A stretch of 26,482 nucleotides of DNA, from positions 1 through 26,482 of IMG/VR virus record IMGVR_UViG_3300037584_002639; one strand, given 5' to 3'. Below the pieces are notes generated by a model, which ran no database searches, was not told the origin of the DNA, and worked only from the letters and a program-made list of their open reading frames with translations. The DNA comes from a virus. Positions 8,288-16,323 of this stretch are shown in pieces (within the stretch, counting starts at the first letter, position 1; every line of letters starts with the position of its first letter). The translations under genes were made by a program, and so were the position numbers.

Positions 8288-11200
8288 ATGGCAGAAGACA
8301 ACACCACTCAAGATCAGCCGGTTTCCGTCTTCTCTGAGGATAACCCGTACAAAATCATAGATTACACTAAAGACGAGCTTCAGTTTGTTTATGACCGGCA
8401 TGGTGGGGAGTCAGAAGAGGCCCTTGCTAAAGCCACGGCATCTATAATCAATAAAATGCCTCAGTACCAAGGTATGGCCGATTACACCGACCTTGTTCAA
8501 GGCCGTGCCCCTATACTTGACATGGTTCCGTTGCCACCAGATGCAAGAGGTTCTGCGCTAACCGATGATCAGATCTTGCGCCTGTTTACATCTCTTAAAG
8601 GCACAGGAGACGAAGGCGTTCCAACTGAAACAGATATGTTTCTTAAAGGTCTTTCCAGAGGTACACTATCTCTGGCTGGCGGTTTTGCTGGAGCAAAAAC
8701 TGCGGCTACCGTCGCTCCGCCATATGTCCCTCTTCCGGGTCCAGCCGCTCCGTTAGGTGTTTTGTCTAAGCCCGTTTCGGGATTGGGCGGCTTTATCGTT
8801 GGATCTGGTGTCACCGATCTGTTTGTTGGTAAGCCCGCCGCGGACGCCTTGTTCGGCGACCTTGTTGATATCCCGCTTACGCCAAAAACTGAGGCTTACT
8901 TACGGAACTTCGAGTCCGCAGGTAGTGTCGCACCTTTTATTGCTTCCCCGTGGCTGGCCCCAAGAGCCGCGTTTAGCACAATAGATAGCTTGAGAAAACT
9001 TCCAGTAGCTAATCAGGTAACTGTGTTATCTGCGGATGACATGGCGAACCCTTTAGTTACGCGCTACCTGTCTGGAAAGATTTCAGGTATGCCAACCAAT
9101 CGTCAGTTTACCTTCTTACGTGATCAGATATTCCGTCAGAGTAAAGAAGCGGGCGAGGACATTACATTAAAAGAAGCTGGAAAGTTAGCGGCCCAACAAC
9201 TCAATAGACCCGGAAAATTTACTCGTGGTGCAATAGCCACCGTAGATTTTGCAGAAAAAGCTTTAGTGGGTGGGGGTCAGGCTTTTCGCTCGTTAACTCC
9301 TCTACAAAAATCCGGGGTTGTCGCAGTGGAAACGACTGCGGTCCCTGCTACGTTTGGGGCAGTTGATATTGCACAAGATATGTACGGCCCTAGAGCAGAA
9401 GGGCCGCGACTAGGTGCCGAAGTGATTGGTAGCTTGGCACCCTCTGTTAGTCTTCTTAAGCTTGCGCCAAAAATCTATGGCTCAACGGTTAGCTATTTAA
9501 GCAGGCTTAGGGAAAACCAAATTTTAAAAAAGCCTATAGATGTTTTTGGCACACGGGCCAAAGCTCAGAACCGCGCCAGAGAAGACTTGTTCCAAGCGTT
9601 TGAAGACAATCGAGAAGACCCGGATGCGTTGCTAAAAGCACTGGAAGAAAAGCTAGTTGATCCTGTGTATAAAGACGGGAAAATTGTTGGTTATAAGATG
9701 AAGCCTGAGTTTCAGCCGAAAACGGGTGAAACCAAAACACCAATTTTTTCTGGTCAGTTTTTAGACGATGAGTTCATGGCGTTGAACAGGCTTGAGCAGT
9801 TGGTTCTTGACCGTGGTGGCCCGACGCTAGGCACTGATCGTGACCTTAATTTTATTAAAAGTATGGAAATGCAACGCGGTACAGTGTTCGCGCTCCGCGG
9901 AACTGGCGATCCAGAACTTGTTCGTCTTGCCGGTCAGATGATGCAAGACCGCATCGGTATGCTTATCAATATGCGTATGGAAAAGGCTGTTAACCAAACC
10001 ATTGCGGCAGTTCAAAAGATATACCCCGAGGGTGGCGCAGAAGCTAGCCGTATTCTAGGACAGCGTTTAAACGGTGTTATTAAAAATCAACAACAGCTAT
10101 TCCGTCGGCTTGAGAAAAATGCGTGGAGTAGTATTGATCCTAACCAGACGTTTACAAAATTCTATCGTGTAGACGAAGAGACCGGAGAGTTTGTAGAAAA
10201 CGCTGTTCCTAACTTTATTGAAGAATGGGATGCTACCATAAACGGTCTGGACGATTTAGGTAAAAGCTCTCTTATAGCCGATCCGGCTATGACAAGGATA
10301 AATGAGCAGATCGTCAACCTGAAAAAACAGTTAGGTTTGGATGCTACAGACACTCTTGGCCCATCTACGCTCCCTGCCGTAGCTAAATTTGACGAAGCCT
10401 TCCAAGGCTCTATGGGAACCGGTGGGCGTGACAGCTTCCTGCGTATCTTAGATCAGGCGGGTCTGACAGGCCCGATCAACTCTCGCGTGGATGACTTGCT
10501 TGGAAGTGTTTCACAAAATGCTCGCAACCAATATCAAACAAGGCTAACAAGCGGTGGATTAAACATGAACAACGCCGATGAAGTCCGTAGTGCCGCCCAA
10601 ACAGCGGATGAAATAGCTGAAAATTATAGAAATATTGCAGCTCAAGATCCGGGCGGTGAGCAAGGTAAAAGGTTGTTAGCGGATGCACAAAATTCTCAAG
10701 ACGACGCTACTCTTTTAAGAGCTCATGCGGACGACCTCGAAAACCCACAGACGGGCACTGTTGGTTTGAATGACATAGAGCCCACAGAAGCAAACATCAA
10801 AGCTTTGGGCGACCTTGAGCAAAGATATGGTGGTCGTAAGAACAGAAACTCTCCTGTAGCTAACCTGATACGTTTAAAACGTCAGGCGTTGATTGCACAG
10901 CTATCTTCCGAGCAGGGCGCGGCGGCAACAGGCGTAGCGGTAGAGCCTATTACAAATCGTAATTTGACCACACTTTATTCCGAAGCCCGAGCCTTGGCTC
11001 GGTCTAAGGACGCTAGCCCAAATATAGCCCGTATTGCTAACCAGCTTGCAGAAGCCGTTCTTGAAGATTTAGGAAACGGCCCTGTTGGTAATCGCGCGTT
11101 TGATTCGGCTAGAGATATCTCTTACGCCTACAACCAGTTCTTAAAAAGAGCTTTTGGTGGGGATATCTTAGCAAAAAACGCTCGTGGCAAAGACATCATT

Positions 11201-12754
11201 GATGAATCCCTGCTTGTAAACAAGCTTATGTCAGGTACTCCGGACGCCACCGCCTTAAAAATCAACCAGATACACAAACTGGGCGACGAGATAAAACGGT
11301 ATGCAAAACAAACAGGTTTTGAAGTGGTCTCCGCCGAAGAGGTCAAGGGGGCCATAACCTCTACTGATCAGGTTTTGCTAGATGCACTCAAGCTTACCCT
11401 TAGAGACATCGAAGCTCCGATTGAAGCTCGCGCTTTGGTTCGTACACCAGAGTCTGTGGCTGTTGCACAACAACAAGCTATGGAACAATTCCGGGCTAAA
11501 AACCCGCAGATATTTGAAGTGTTTCCAGAGCTTGGTCAGATGATGGATGAAGCTGGGGACGCCGCTACTTTCTTACAGCGCGTAAAAGGAACAGCTAAGC
11601 GTTTAGAAAAACGTGTAAATGAACAGAAGGCTTTTGCAAAGCTAATAGATGCAGAAAACCCAGAAAGAGCCGTATTACACGCCCTGCAATCGGATAACCC
11701 CGTCAAAGAGCTGGATGGGCTTCTTCGGGTATTAAAAGCGTCAACTAAAGCAGAAAACCTGAAAAATATAAATAAACGCTCTTACCGGTCCGCGACTACT
11801 GGAATACCGCAATACGCAAGAGCCATACCGTTAGATGAAGCACTTGCAGGTGCTCGCCACGTTTTTCTTGGTCTAGCCTTTTCTAAAGGCGGTAAATTCA
11901 GCCAAACCGATTTCAACGCTAAGGGTGCTTACGATATGTTGTTTGACCCCATTCCGAACGCGGCCCGCGGAACACCGACCTTGTCTGACATTATGCTAAA
12001 AAATAACATAATGTCTGAGAGGGAGATGAACAGCCTTCGGACCGGTTTAACTAGAATTATCAAATCAGAAACAAAACAGGATGTTTCTCAGGCTATTATC
12101 AGAAATGAGACCCCTGCGTTGTTGGATATGTATACTCGTATCCTTGGCTCTCGAATTGGTACTGGTGTGGGTCAAATGTTGCCCGGTGGCCGCGCTACAG
12201 GTGCGGGCTTGATTGAGGCTGAGGCTGGTTCTCGCTATCTTCGTCAGTTGACTCAAGAAATTCCGGCACTGCAAGAATATGACGCTTTGGAAGCTATTCT
12301 GTTAGATCCTGAGCTGTTAGCTCTATCTTTACGGACGCCACGATCCCCCTCCGAAAAGGCTGGCATTGTAAACGCTATTGTAGATAAGTTAGGTACAATA
12401 GGTGTCGCGATCCCACTTCCCGTTGGGACACGAGCTATTCCTCTGGGCGTTCAAGAGTTTAACGAAGAAGAGGGTGGAGGCGATCAGCCGCTACCGGGAA
12501 CTATTCGCGCAACTGTTCCGCAAACCTTGCAACAGCGTACAGATGACGTAAAACAACGTGCAGACGAGCTGATCAACCAACAGTCTTCTCTGCAAGTACC
12601 AGTTCCGGCGCAACCGGTGGCACAACCCACAACCACTCTTGCGTCGGCACCCCCGCCTCCTGCACCGTCAGGTCCGGTTGACCGTGCGCGGTTCGCGGCT
12701 CTTTTCCCAGAAGACAGGGACTTAATTCAAGGCATTGGGAGCTTGATGGGATGA
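8288..12754 (+). CDS. Very large internal or ejection-type virion protein
   Basis: A 1488-aa protein, the largest in the window, starting at the base after the preceding stop. Residues about 120-185 are Gly/Ala/Pro-rich and hydrophobic (LSLAGGFAGAKTAATVAPP, then GLGGFIVGSGVTDLFVG), which could be a membrane-interacting region. Most of the rest is charged and helical. The last 60 residues are a Pro-rich linker ending in DRARFAALFPEDRDLIQ and GIGSLMG, a tail that I associate with internal virion proteins of marine podoviruses. Its size resembles T7 gp15/gp16-class ejection proteins. I see no convincing lytic transglycosylase or peptidase motif. Its stop overlaps the start of the acyltransferase gene by ATGA, so the two are probably co-translated. 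Confidence 0.6.
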   Translation: MAEDNTTQDQPVSVFSEDNPYKIIDYTKDELQFVYDRHGGESEEALAKATASIINKMPQYQGMADYTDLVQGRAPILDMVPLPPDARGSALTDDQILRLFTSLKGTGDEGVPTETDMFLKGLSRGTLSLAGGFAGAKTAATVAPPYVPLPGPAAPLGVLSKPVSGLGGFIVGSGVTDLFVGKPAADALFGDLVDIPLTPKTEAYLRNFESAGSVAPFIASPWLAPRAAFSTIDSLRKLPVANQVTVLSADDMANPLVTRYLSGKISGMPTNRQFTFLRDQIFRQSKEAGEDITLKEAGKLAAQQLNRPGKFTRGAIATVDFAEKALVGGGQAFRSLTPLQKSGVVAVETTAVPATFGAVDIAQDMYGPRAEGPRLGAEVIGSLAPSVSLLKLAPKIYGSTVSYLSRLRENQILKKPIDVFGTRAKAQNRAREDLFQAFEDNREDPDALLKALEEKLVDPVYKDGKIVGYKMKPEFQPKTGETKTPIFSGQFLDDEFMALNRLEQLVLDRGGPTLGTDRDLNFIKSMEMQRGTVFALRGTGDPELVRLAGQMMQDRIGMLINMRMEKAVNQTIAAVQKIYPEGGAEASRILGQRLNGVIKNQQQLFRRLEKNAWSSIDPNQTFTKFYRVDEETGEFVENAVPNFIEEWDATINGLDDLGKSSLIADPAMTRINEQIVNLKKQLGLDATDTLGPSTLPAVAKFDEAFQGSMGTGGRDSFLRILDQAGLTGPINSRVDDLLGSVSQNARNQYQTRLTSGGLNMNNADEVRSAAQTADEIAENYRNIAAQDPGGEQGKRLLADAQNSQDDATLLRAHADDLENPQTGTVGLNDIEPTEANIKALGDLEQRYGGRKNRNSPVANLIRLKRQALIAQLSSEQGAAATGVAVEPITNRNLTTLYSEARALARSKDASPNIARIANQLAEAVLEDLGNGPVGNRAFDSARDISYAYNQFLKRAFGGDILAKNARGKDIIDESLLVNKLMSGTPDATALKINQIHKLGDEIKRYAKQTGFEVVSAEEVKGAITSTDQVLLDALKLTLRDIEAPIEARALVRTPESVAVAQQQAMEQFRAKNPQIFEVFPELGQMMDEAGDAATFLQRVKGTAKRLEKRVNEQKAFAKLIDAENPERAVLHALQSDNPVKELDGLLRVLKASTKAENLKNINKRSYRSATTGIPQYARAIPLDEALAGARHVFLGLAFSKGGKFSQTDFNAKGAYDMLFDPIPNAARGTPTLSDIMLKNNIMSEREMNSLRTGLTRIIKSETKQDVSQAIIRNETPALLDMYTRILGSRIGTGVGQMLPGGRATGAGLIEAEAGSRYLRQLTQEIPALQEYDALEAILLDPELLALSLRTPRSPSEKAGIVNAIVDKLGTIGVAIPLPVGTRAIPLGVQEFNEEEGGGDQPLPGTIRATVPQTLQQRTDDVKQRADELINQQSSLQVPVPAQPVAQPTTTLASAPPPPAPSGPVDRARFAALFPEDRDLIQGIGSLMG

Positions 12755-13263
12755 GTTGCGTCTGCTCTAACAAAGTGTCCTCTAACATACCGGCCGTTAT
12801 TGAGTTGATGTTACAGTCTGAAATGCACCGTGATTGGTTTTTGCATGATCTTGAACGGCTGGTCATACCTGCACTAAAAGAAGACAAGCTTCTTGTTATG
12901 TATGACTATGGCGACACTAAAGAGAAAGCGCACAAGGAAGCGTGGCCCACGGGCCTTTTTTCATACGCGTTTCTAAACAAGGAACAAGAGGCGGGTTATA
13001 AGGACGGGTCTAAAAAATTAACTCCAGACATCTGGAGCAACGGTCCCAATGATGGTATGTTATACGTGATAGATTTCATAGCACCGTATAACAACGCATT
13101 AAAAGTAGGTAGATTTGTACAAAAGGTTTTGACGGAACGCTATATTGAAAGCTATCCATTTGATGGAGCTAATTTTATCCGTCAGGCTCTGGGTAAACGG
13201 TTGGGCTACGCAACAGCATTACAGTCCGAACTTGATGTAAGGAGATATTGCTGTGCTGTATAA
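12751..13263 (+). CDS. HlyC/RtxC-type protein lysine acyltransferase
   Basis: A 170-aa protein, close in length to E. coli HlyC (170 aa). Members of this family transfer a fatty acyl chain from acyl-ACP to internal lysines of RTX protoxins in the cytoplasm. The hallmark segments line up in order: SEMHRDW (HlyC SPLHRNW), IPALKEDKLLVMYD (LPAIQANQYALLTRD), GLFSYAFL, LTPDIWSNG (VAEDWTSG) and VIDFIAPY (FIDWIAPF). Catalytic His23 and Asp92 of HlyC correspond to His26 and Asp108 here. The nearby Asn implicated in ApxC appears replaced (Leu37), and about 13 extra residues lie between His and Asp. The start lies in an ATGA overlap with the 1488-aa virion gene, and the 3' end overlaps the next gene. 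No RTX toxin or type I secretion gene is present, so the substrate is probably a phage protein or an unlinked host protein. Family assignment is strong; activity and substrate are inferred. Confidence 0.8.
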   Translation: MSCVCSNKVSSNIPAVIELMLQSEMHRDWFLHDLERLVIPALKEDKLLVMYDYGDTKEKAHKEAWPTGLFSYAFLNKEQEAGYKDGSKKLTPDIWSNGPNDGMLYVIDFIAPYNNALKVGRFVQKVLTERYIESYPFDGANFIRQALGKRLGYATALQSELDVRRYCCAV

Positions 13264-14209
13264 AAAGCGTTGGTCTGACGGCCTGAGCCAAGATTTTGAT
13301 TACCTTAACGAGTTTGAAGCAAAGGTTTATTGTTTTGGCGGTGATGGCGGTGGTAACGGTGGTGGTGCTTCTTCAGAACCAAAAGGAACTACCTTTAGAG
13401 GCGGCAAAATAAGTGGTGAAACAAAAGTAAATGTTCCCGACGCTCCTCCTTCTAGACCTTCGTCTAATATAATTGAACAGAGGAACAAGCAACGCACTTT
13501 AGATATGGTTAATCGCGCTGCTCAGGATTCTTTGCGGAGTAAACAAAACATTCAGCCGCAAGCTTTGCCTGCCCCACCACAAAACGCAACTAGCCTTGGC
13601 GATATTTTTGGGGCAAGAGTACCGAACAGTTTATCACAGGGTGCCCCTGAGCAAAACGTGCCAACATTTACTCCGGCTTCTTTCACCACAGAGCTTCCTA
13701 GCGTAACTTCTCTGCCGTCAACAGCAGATATGATAAACATGGCTCCAGCCATGAACGTAAATACTTACAGTCCGCCTACACAACAGAACGTAAACCCTTT
13801 AAGCGTTGATTTGGGGCCCGGAACATTAACTCCTACTTTTGACCCAAGAGGTCAAGGCGTTGGTTTAGAGTTTAATATGCCCTTCAACACCTCTAGTGTT
13901 AGCCAACAGGGTATTGGTTCCTTAGACCAAAGTGCCGTGATGGAGGCTTTAACGCGGGGTGTAAACAATCCGACCCCCATGCCTGCTGGATCGGTTCAAA
14001 CCGCAGGTATGTTTGACAACGTGTTTGGAACGCTTACCGCTCCACTTGAATATGTCGGAAACAACTTGGTAAAAAAGGGTAACACTTATACTCCGCGTGG
14101 TAGCGGCGGCATAACCTCCACGCGCCAAGAACCTTCAATGTTTGACCAGATTGCAGGTACAGGTAAACAACTTGCCGATCAGGTTGGCCTTGGTAGCGTG
14201 TTCGACTAA
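13253..14209 (+). CDS. Low-complexity Gly/Pro/Asn-rich protein, probably virion-associated
   Basis: A 318-aa protein. The GTG start at 13253 is chosen because AAGGAG at 13239-13244 lies 8 nt upstream. It overlaps the acyltransferase gene by 11 nt in another frame. After a short charged N-terminus (YKKRWSDGLSQDFDYLNEFE) comes a GGDGGGNGGG run. About 250 residues rich in Pro, Asn, Gln, Ser and Thr follow, probably disordered, and the C-terminus (APLEYVGNNLVKKGNTYTP, then MFDQIAG) may be ordered. It is the last gene of the virion operon. The Gly-rich run is not a true RTX nonapeptide array. It could be a structural linker, or a partner or substrate of the upstream acyltransferase. No function is recognised. 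Confidence 0.55.
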   Translation: MLYKKRWSDGLSQDFDYLNEFEAKVYCFGGDGGGNGGGASSEPKGTTFRGGKISGETKVNVPDAPPSRPSSNIIEQRNKQRTLDMVNRAAQDSLRSKQNIQPQALPAPPQNATSLGDIFGARVPNSLSQGAPEQNVPTFTPASFTTELPSVTSLPSTADMINMAPAMNVNTYSPPTQQNVNPLSVDLGPGTLTPTFDPRGQGVGLEFNMPFNTSSVSQQGIGSLDQSAVMEALTRGVNNPTPMPAGSVQTAGMFDNVFGTLTAPLEYVGNNLVKKGNTYTPRGSGGITSTRQEPSMFDQIAGTGKQLADQVGLGSVFD

Positions 14210-15651
14210 AGCAACCAATCCCGCGCTTCTTCGCCCAAGACTTTACCAGCAAGGTCAATCTTGCTTCTTAGAGCTTTAAGTATCTTTTCGTCAATAGTGT
14301 CCGGCGCAACAAGGTCAACATAGGTGACCTTGTTAGACTGACTTATGCGGTGAGCACGATCTTCAGACTGTAATCTTATCTCTAAATCGTAGCTGTTGCT
14401 AAAATAAATGACCGTATTGGCCGCAGTTAGCGTGATGCCGTAGCCACCGGTTTTTGGCTGGCCGACAAAAAACCGTAGCTCGCTGTCCTTATCTTGAAAC
14501 TTTGACACAATATCTTGGCGGTCATCCTGAACCGTTGCGCCGTAGTAGGTTGCGACCGCTTCGGGCCCAAAGCGGTCGCGCAGGGCCGAGGCTATCTGTT
14601 GGATGTCCTGTGTATAGGTCGCCCAAATGATTGCCTTTCCCTGTAACTCGTCGCAGATGTCAACCAACTCTTTATATCTGTTGCTTGTCACAGACACGAT
14701 GTTACCGTCGTCATCTGTGATATGCCCGCAACAGATTTGCTGTAACCGCATAATTTGTGTCAACACACTAGCGGTTGTGGACAGCTCGCCATTGTCTAGC
14801 TGAGCGAGAGCAAGCTTTTTCATCTGGACATATAACTTTTTCTGCTCGTCTGTCAGAGGCACCTCACGTTTAGTGTAGACTTTGTCTGGCAAATCCAAGC
14901 AGTCTTCCTTCAAAATACGGTTGCTAAACTTTTCTAATTTTTCGTTCAGTTCATCCAGCCGACGGTAGGCTACGATCTCTTGGAACGCACGGTTGCCCAT
15001 TTTTCGTTTTTGGACAACAGCATACCTGTTTTGAAAGGCATAATAACTATTGAAGCCAAGAGCACGTTCCGCCAAAAAAGTGCACTGAGCAAACAAGTCC
15101 ATCGGGGACTTTGTGACAGGCGAGCCCGTTAAGATTCGCCGATACTTAGCTTCGTCAGACAGCATCATCACATTTTTTGTGCGAGTAGCCTTGCGGTTTT
15201 TAATCGTAGTGCTTTCGTCCACTACCATAATATTGTCAGGATTGTTTTTTAAAAAAGCAAAAGCGGCCTTTGTGCCACGTGGTGTGGATAACGCCTCTAC
15301 GTTCATTACAAATATTTTAAGCCCCTCAAACGACTCGTACACCAGCTCTTTCATCTCTTCTTGAAACTTTTTAGCCGATGACGGTGTCCAGCGCACAATC
15401 ATACGTTTTACATTGTCAGACAGATGCGCGGGTATTTCTCCCTTGACCCAGTTGTCATACACACCCTTTGGAGCTACGATTAAAGCCGCGTTAATTTTTT
15501 CAGTAGTGTACAGGGCACCAATGGTATCTATTGCGACTTTCGACTTACCTGTTCCCATTTCCATGAACAGCGCATAGTATTCCGCGGACCACGAGTCTTT
15601 CCATGCCTGATGCTGATGGTCATAGGGCTTTGTTTTAAAATTATATTCCAA
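14206..15651 (-). CDS. SNF2-like superfamily 2 helicase/ATPase
   Basis: A 481-aa protein on the minus strand. It starts at TTG 15651, supported by AAGGAG at 15666-15661, 9 nt upstream on its own strand; no in-frame ATG lies nearby. Motif I is MGTGKSK (Lys36). Motif II is VVDESTTIKN, a DExx form typical of phage SNF2-like ATPases. Motif III is LTGSPV. Motifs V and VI in the C-terminal RecA-like domain are GYGITLTAANTVIYF and QSEDRAHRISQ. It lacks N- or C-terminal accessory domains and is near the minimal two-RecA-domain size. It probably remodels DNA or nucleoprotein during replication or recombination. It ends tail-to-tail with the virion operon (4-nt overlap) and is divergently transcribed from the replication operon through a shared promoter region. 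Confidence 0.9.
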   Translation of the reverse strand: MEYNFKTKPYDHQHQAWKDSWSAEYYALFMEMGTGKSKVAIDTIGALYTTEKINAALIVAPKGVYDNWVKGEIPAHLSDNVKRMIVRWTPSSAKKFQEEMKELVYESFEGLKIFVMNVEALSTPRGTKAAFAFLKNNPDNIMVVDESTTIKNRKATRTKNVMMLSDEAKYRRILTGSPVTKSPMDLFAQCTFLAERALGFNSYYAFQNRYAVVQKRKMGNRAFQEIVAYRRLDELNEKLEKFSNRILKEDCLDLPDKVYTKREVPLTDEQKKLYVQMKKLALAQLDNGELSTTASVLTQIMRLQQICCGHITDDDGNIVSVTSNRYKELVDICDELQGKAIIWATYTQDIQQIASALRDRFGPEAVATYYGATVQDDRQDIVSKFQDKDSELRFFVGQPKTGGYGITLTAANTVIYFSNSYDLEIRLQSEDRAHRISQSNKVTYVDLVAPDTIDEKILKALRSKIDLAGKVLGEEARDWLL

Positions 15652-15664
15652 TACGTTTTTCTCC

Positions 15665-15693
15665 TTGACAATGCGAGTATATAAGAATATATA
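15665..15693 (+). promoter_or_regulatory. Sigma70-like promoter for the replication operon
   Basis: TTGACA at 15665-15670, a 17-nt spacer, and TATATA at 15688-15693. The predicted start is near 15700, about 45 nt before ATG 15745. It fully overlaps a divergent promoter on the other strand. Confidence 0.7.
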
Positions 15694-15705
15694 TGATTAT
15701 GTCAA
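15676..15705 (-). promoter_or_regulatory. Divergent sigma70-like promoter for the SNF2 helicase
   Basis: On the minus strand, TTGACA covers 15705-15700. An 18-nt spacer follows, then TATACT at 15681-15676. The predicted start is near 15669, giving a leader of under 20 nt that begins just before the AAGGAG ribosome-binding site. Confidence 0.65.
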
Positions 15706-15744
15706 GGCCCGAACGGTGCCTTTAACAACGAGAGGAGAAACGCG

Positions 15745-16323
15745 ATGAGCGATGTATTCGATCAGATGGAAGCCGATTTTGAAAGTAGTATGGCATCTTC
15801 CATCGAAAAAATGGACCAAGGTGACTTAACTACAGTTGCCGGTATGGCCCGAGCAATCCGTGACAAAGAGCAAGAAGTCGCCGCCCTTGAGCAAAAGCTG
15901 AAGGACGAAAAGAAAGTTTTGCTCAAACTCACTGATGAAGAATTGCCTACCATGCTTGCAGAGATAGGTCTGACTAGCATGAAACTTGACGATGGCTCTG
16001 AGGTGACCGTCAAGCCAACTTATGGGGCATCTATCCTCGTTGACAATCGACCAGCCGCATATGACTGGCTGAGGGAGCATGGTCACGATGACATCATCAA
16101 AAATACGGTTGCCTGTGCGTTTGGTAGAGGCGAAGACGACCAAGCGTCGGCCTTCAAGTCCTTCGCTGAAAAGCAAGGCTACTATGCCGAACAAAAAACG
16201 GAAATCCATCCGCAAACACTCCGTGCGTTCGTTAAAGAACGGGTGGAAAGTGGTGACGAATTTCCGATGGAACTCTTCGGAGCATACATCGGACAAAGAG
16301 CCGTCGTGAAAAGGAGCAAATAA
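15745..16323 (+). CDS. Conserved phage protein, first gene of replication operon
   Basis: A 192-aa protein with a good ribosome-binding site (AGGAG at 15733-15737, 7 nt upstream). Residues about 25-70 are a charged helical or coiled-coil stretch (AIRDKEQEVAALEQKLKDEK). A short beta-rich segment follows (MKLDDGSEVTVKPTYGASI), then a conserved block DWLREHGHDDIIKNTV and CAFGRGEDDQASAF. I recognise this as a recurrent hypothetical family directly upstream of putative ssDNA-binding proteins in marine phages. No catalytic motif is evident. Its operon position suggests a helper role in DNA replication. The stop overlaps the next start (TAATG). Confidence 0.7.
   Translation: MSDVFDQMEADFESSMASSIEKMDQGDLTTVAGMARAIRDKEQEVAALEQKLKDEKKVLLKLTDEELPTMLAEIGLTSMKLDDGSEVTVKPTYGASILVDNRPAAYDWLREHGHDDIIKNTVACAFGRGEDDQASAFKSFAEKQGYYAEQKTEIHPQTLRAFVKERVESGDEFPMELFGAYIGQRAVVKRSK

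Larger units (their letters stand above)
15663..15707. repeat. Inverted repeat joining the two divergent -35 elements
   Basis: CCTTGACA at 15663-15670 and TGTCAAGG at 15700-15707 form a perfect 8-bp inverted repeat with a 29-nt spacer. The arms contain the two opposing -35 boxes. The symmetry may simply reflect the two promoters or may double as an operator. Confidence 0.7.

Noticed and set aside
8288-12754. Lytic transglycosylase domain in the 1488-aa protein, as in T7 gp16
   Set aside because: I could not find a convincing catalytic Glu context or a GxxQ-type motif.
13340-13380. Gly-rich run as an RTX calcium-binding repeat
   Set aside because: GGDGGGNGGG lacks the nonapeptide period GGxGxDxUx, and it occurs only once, so an RTX toxin is not supported.
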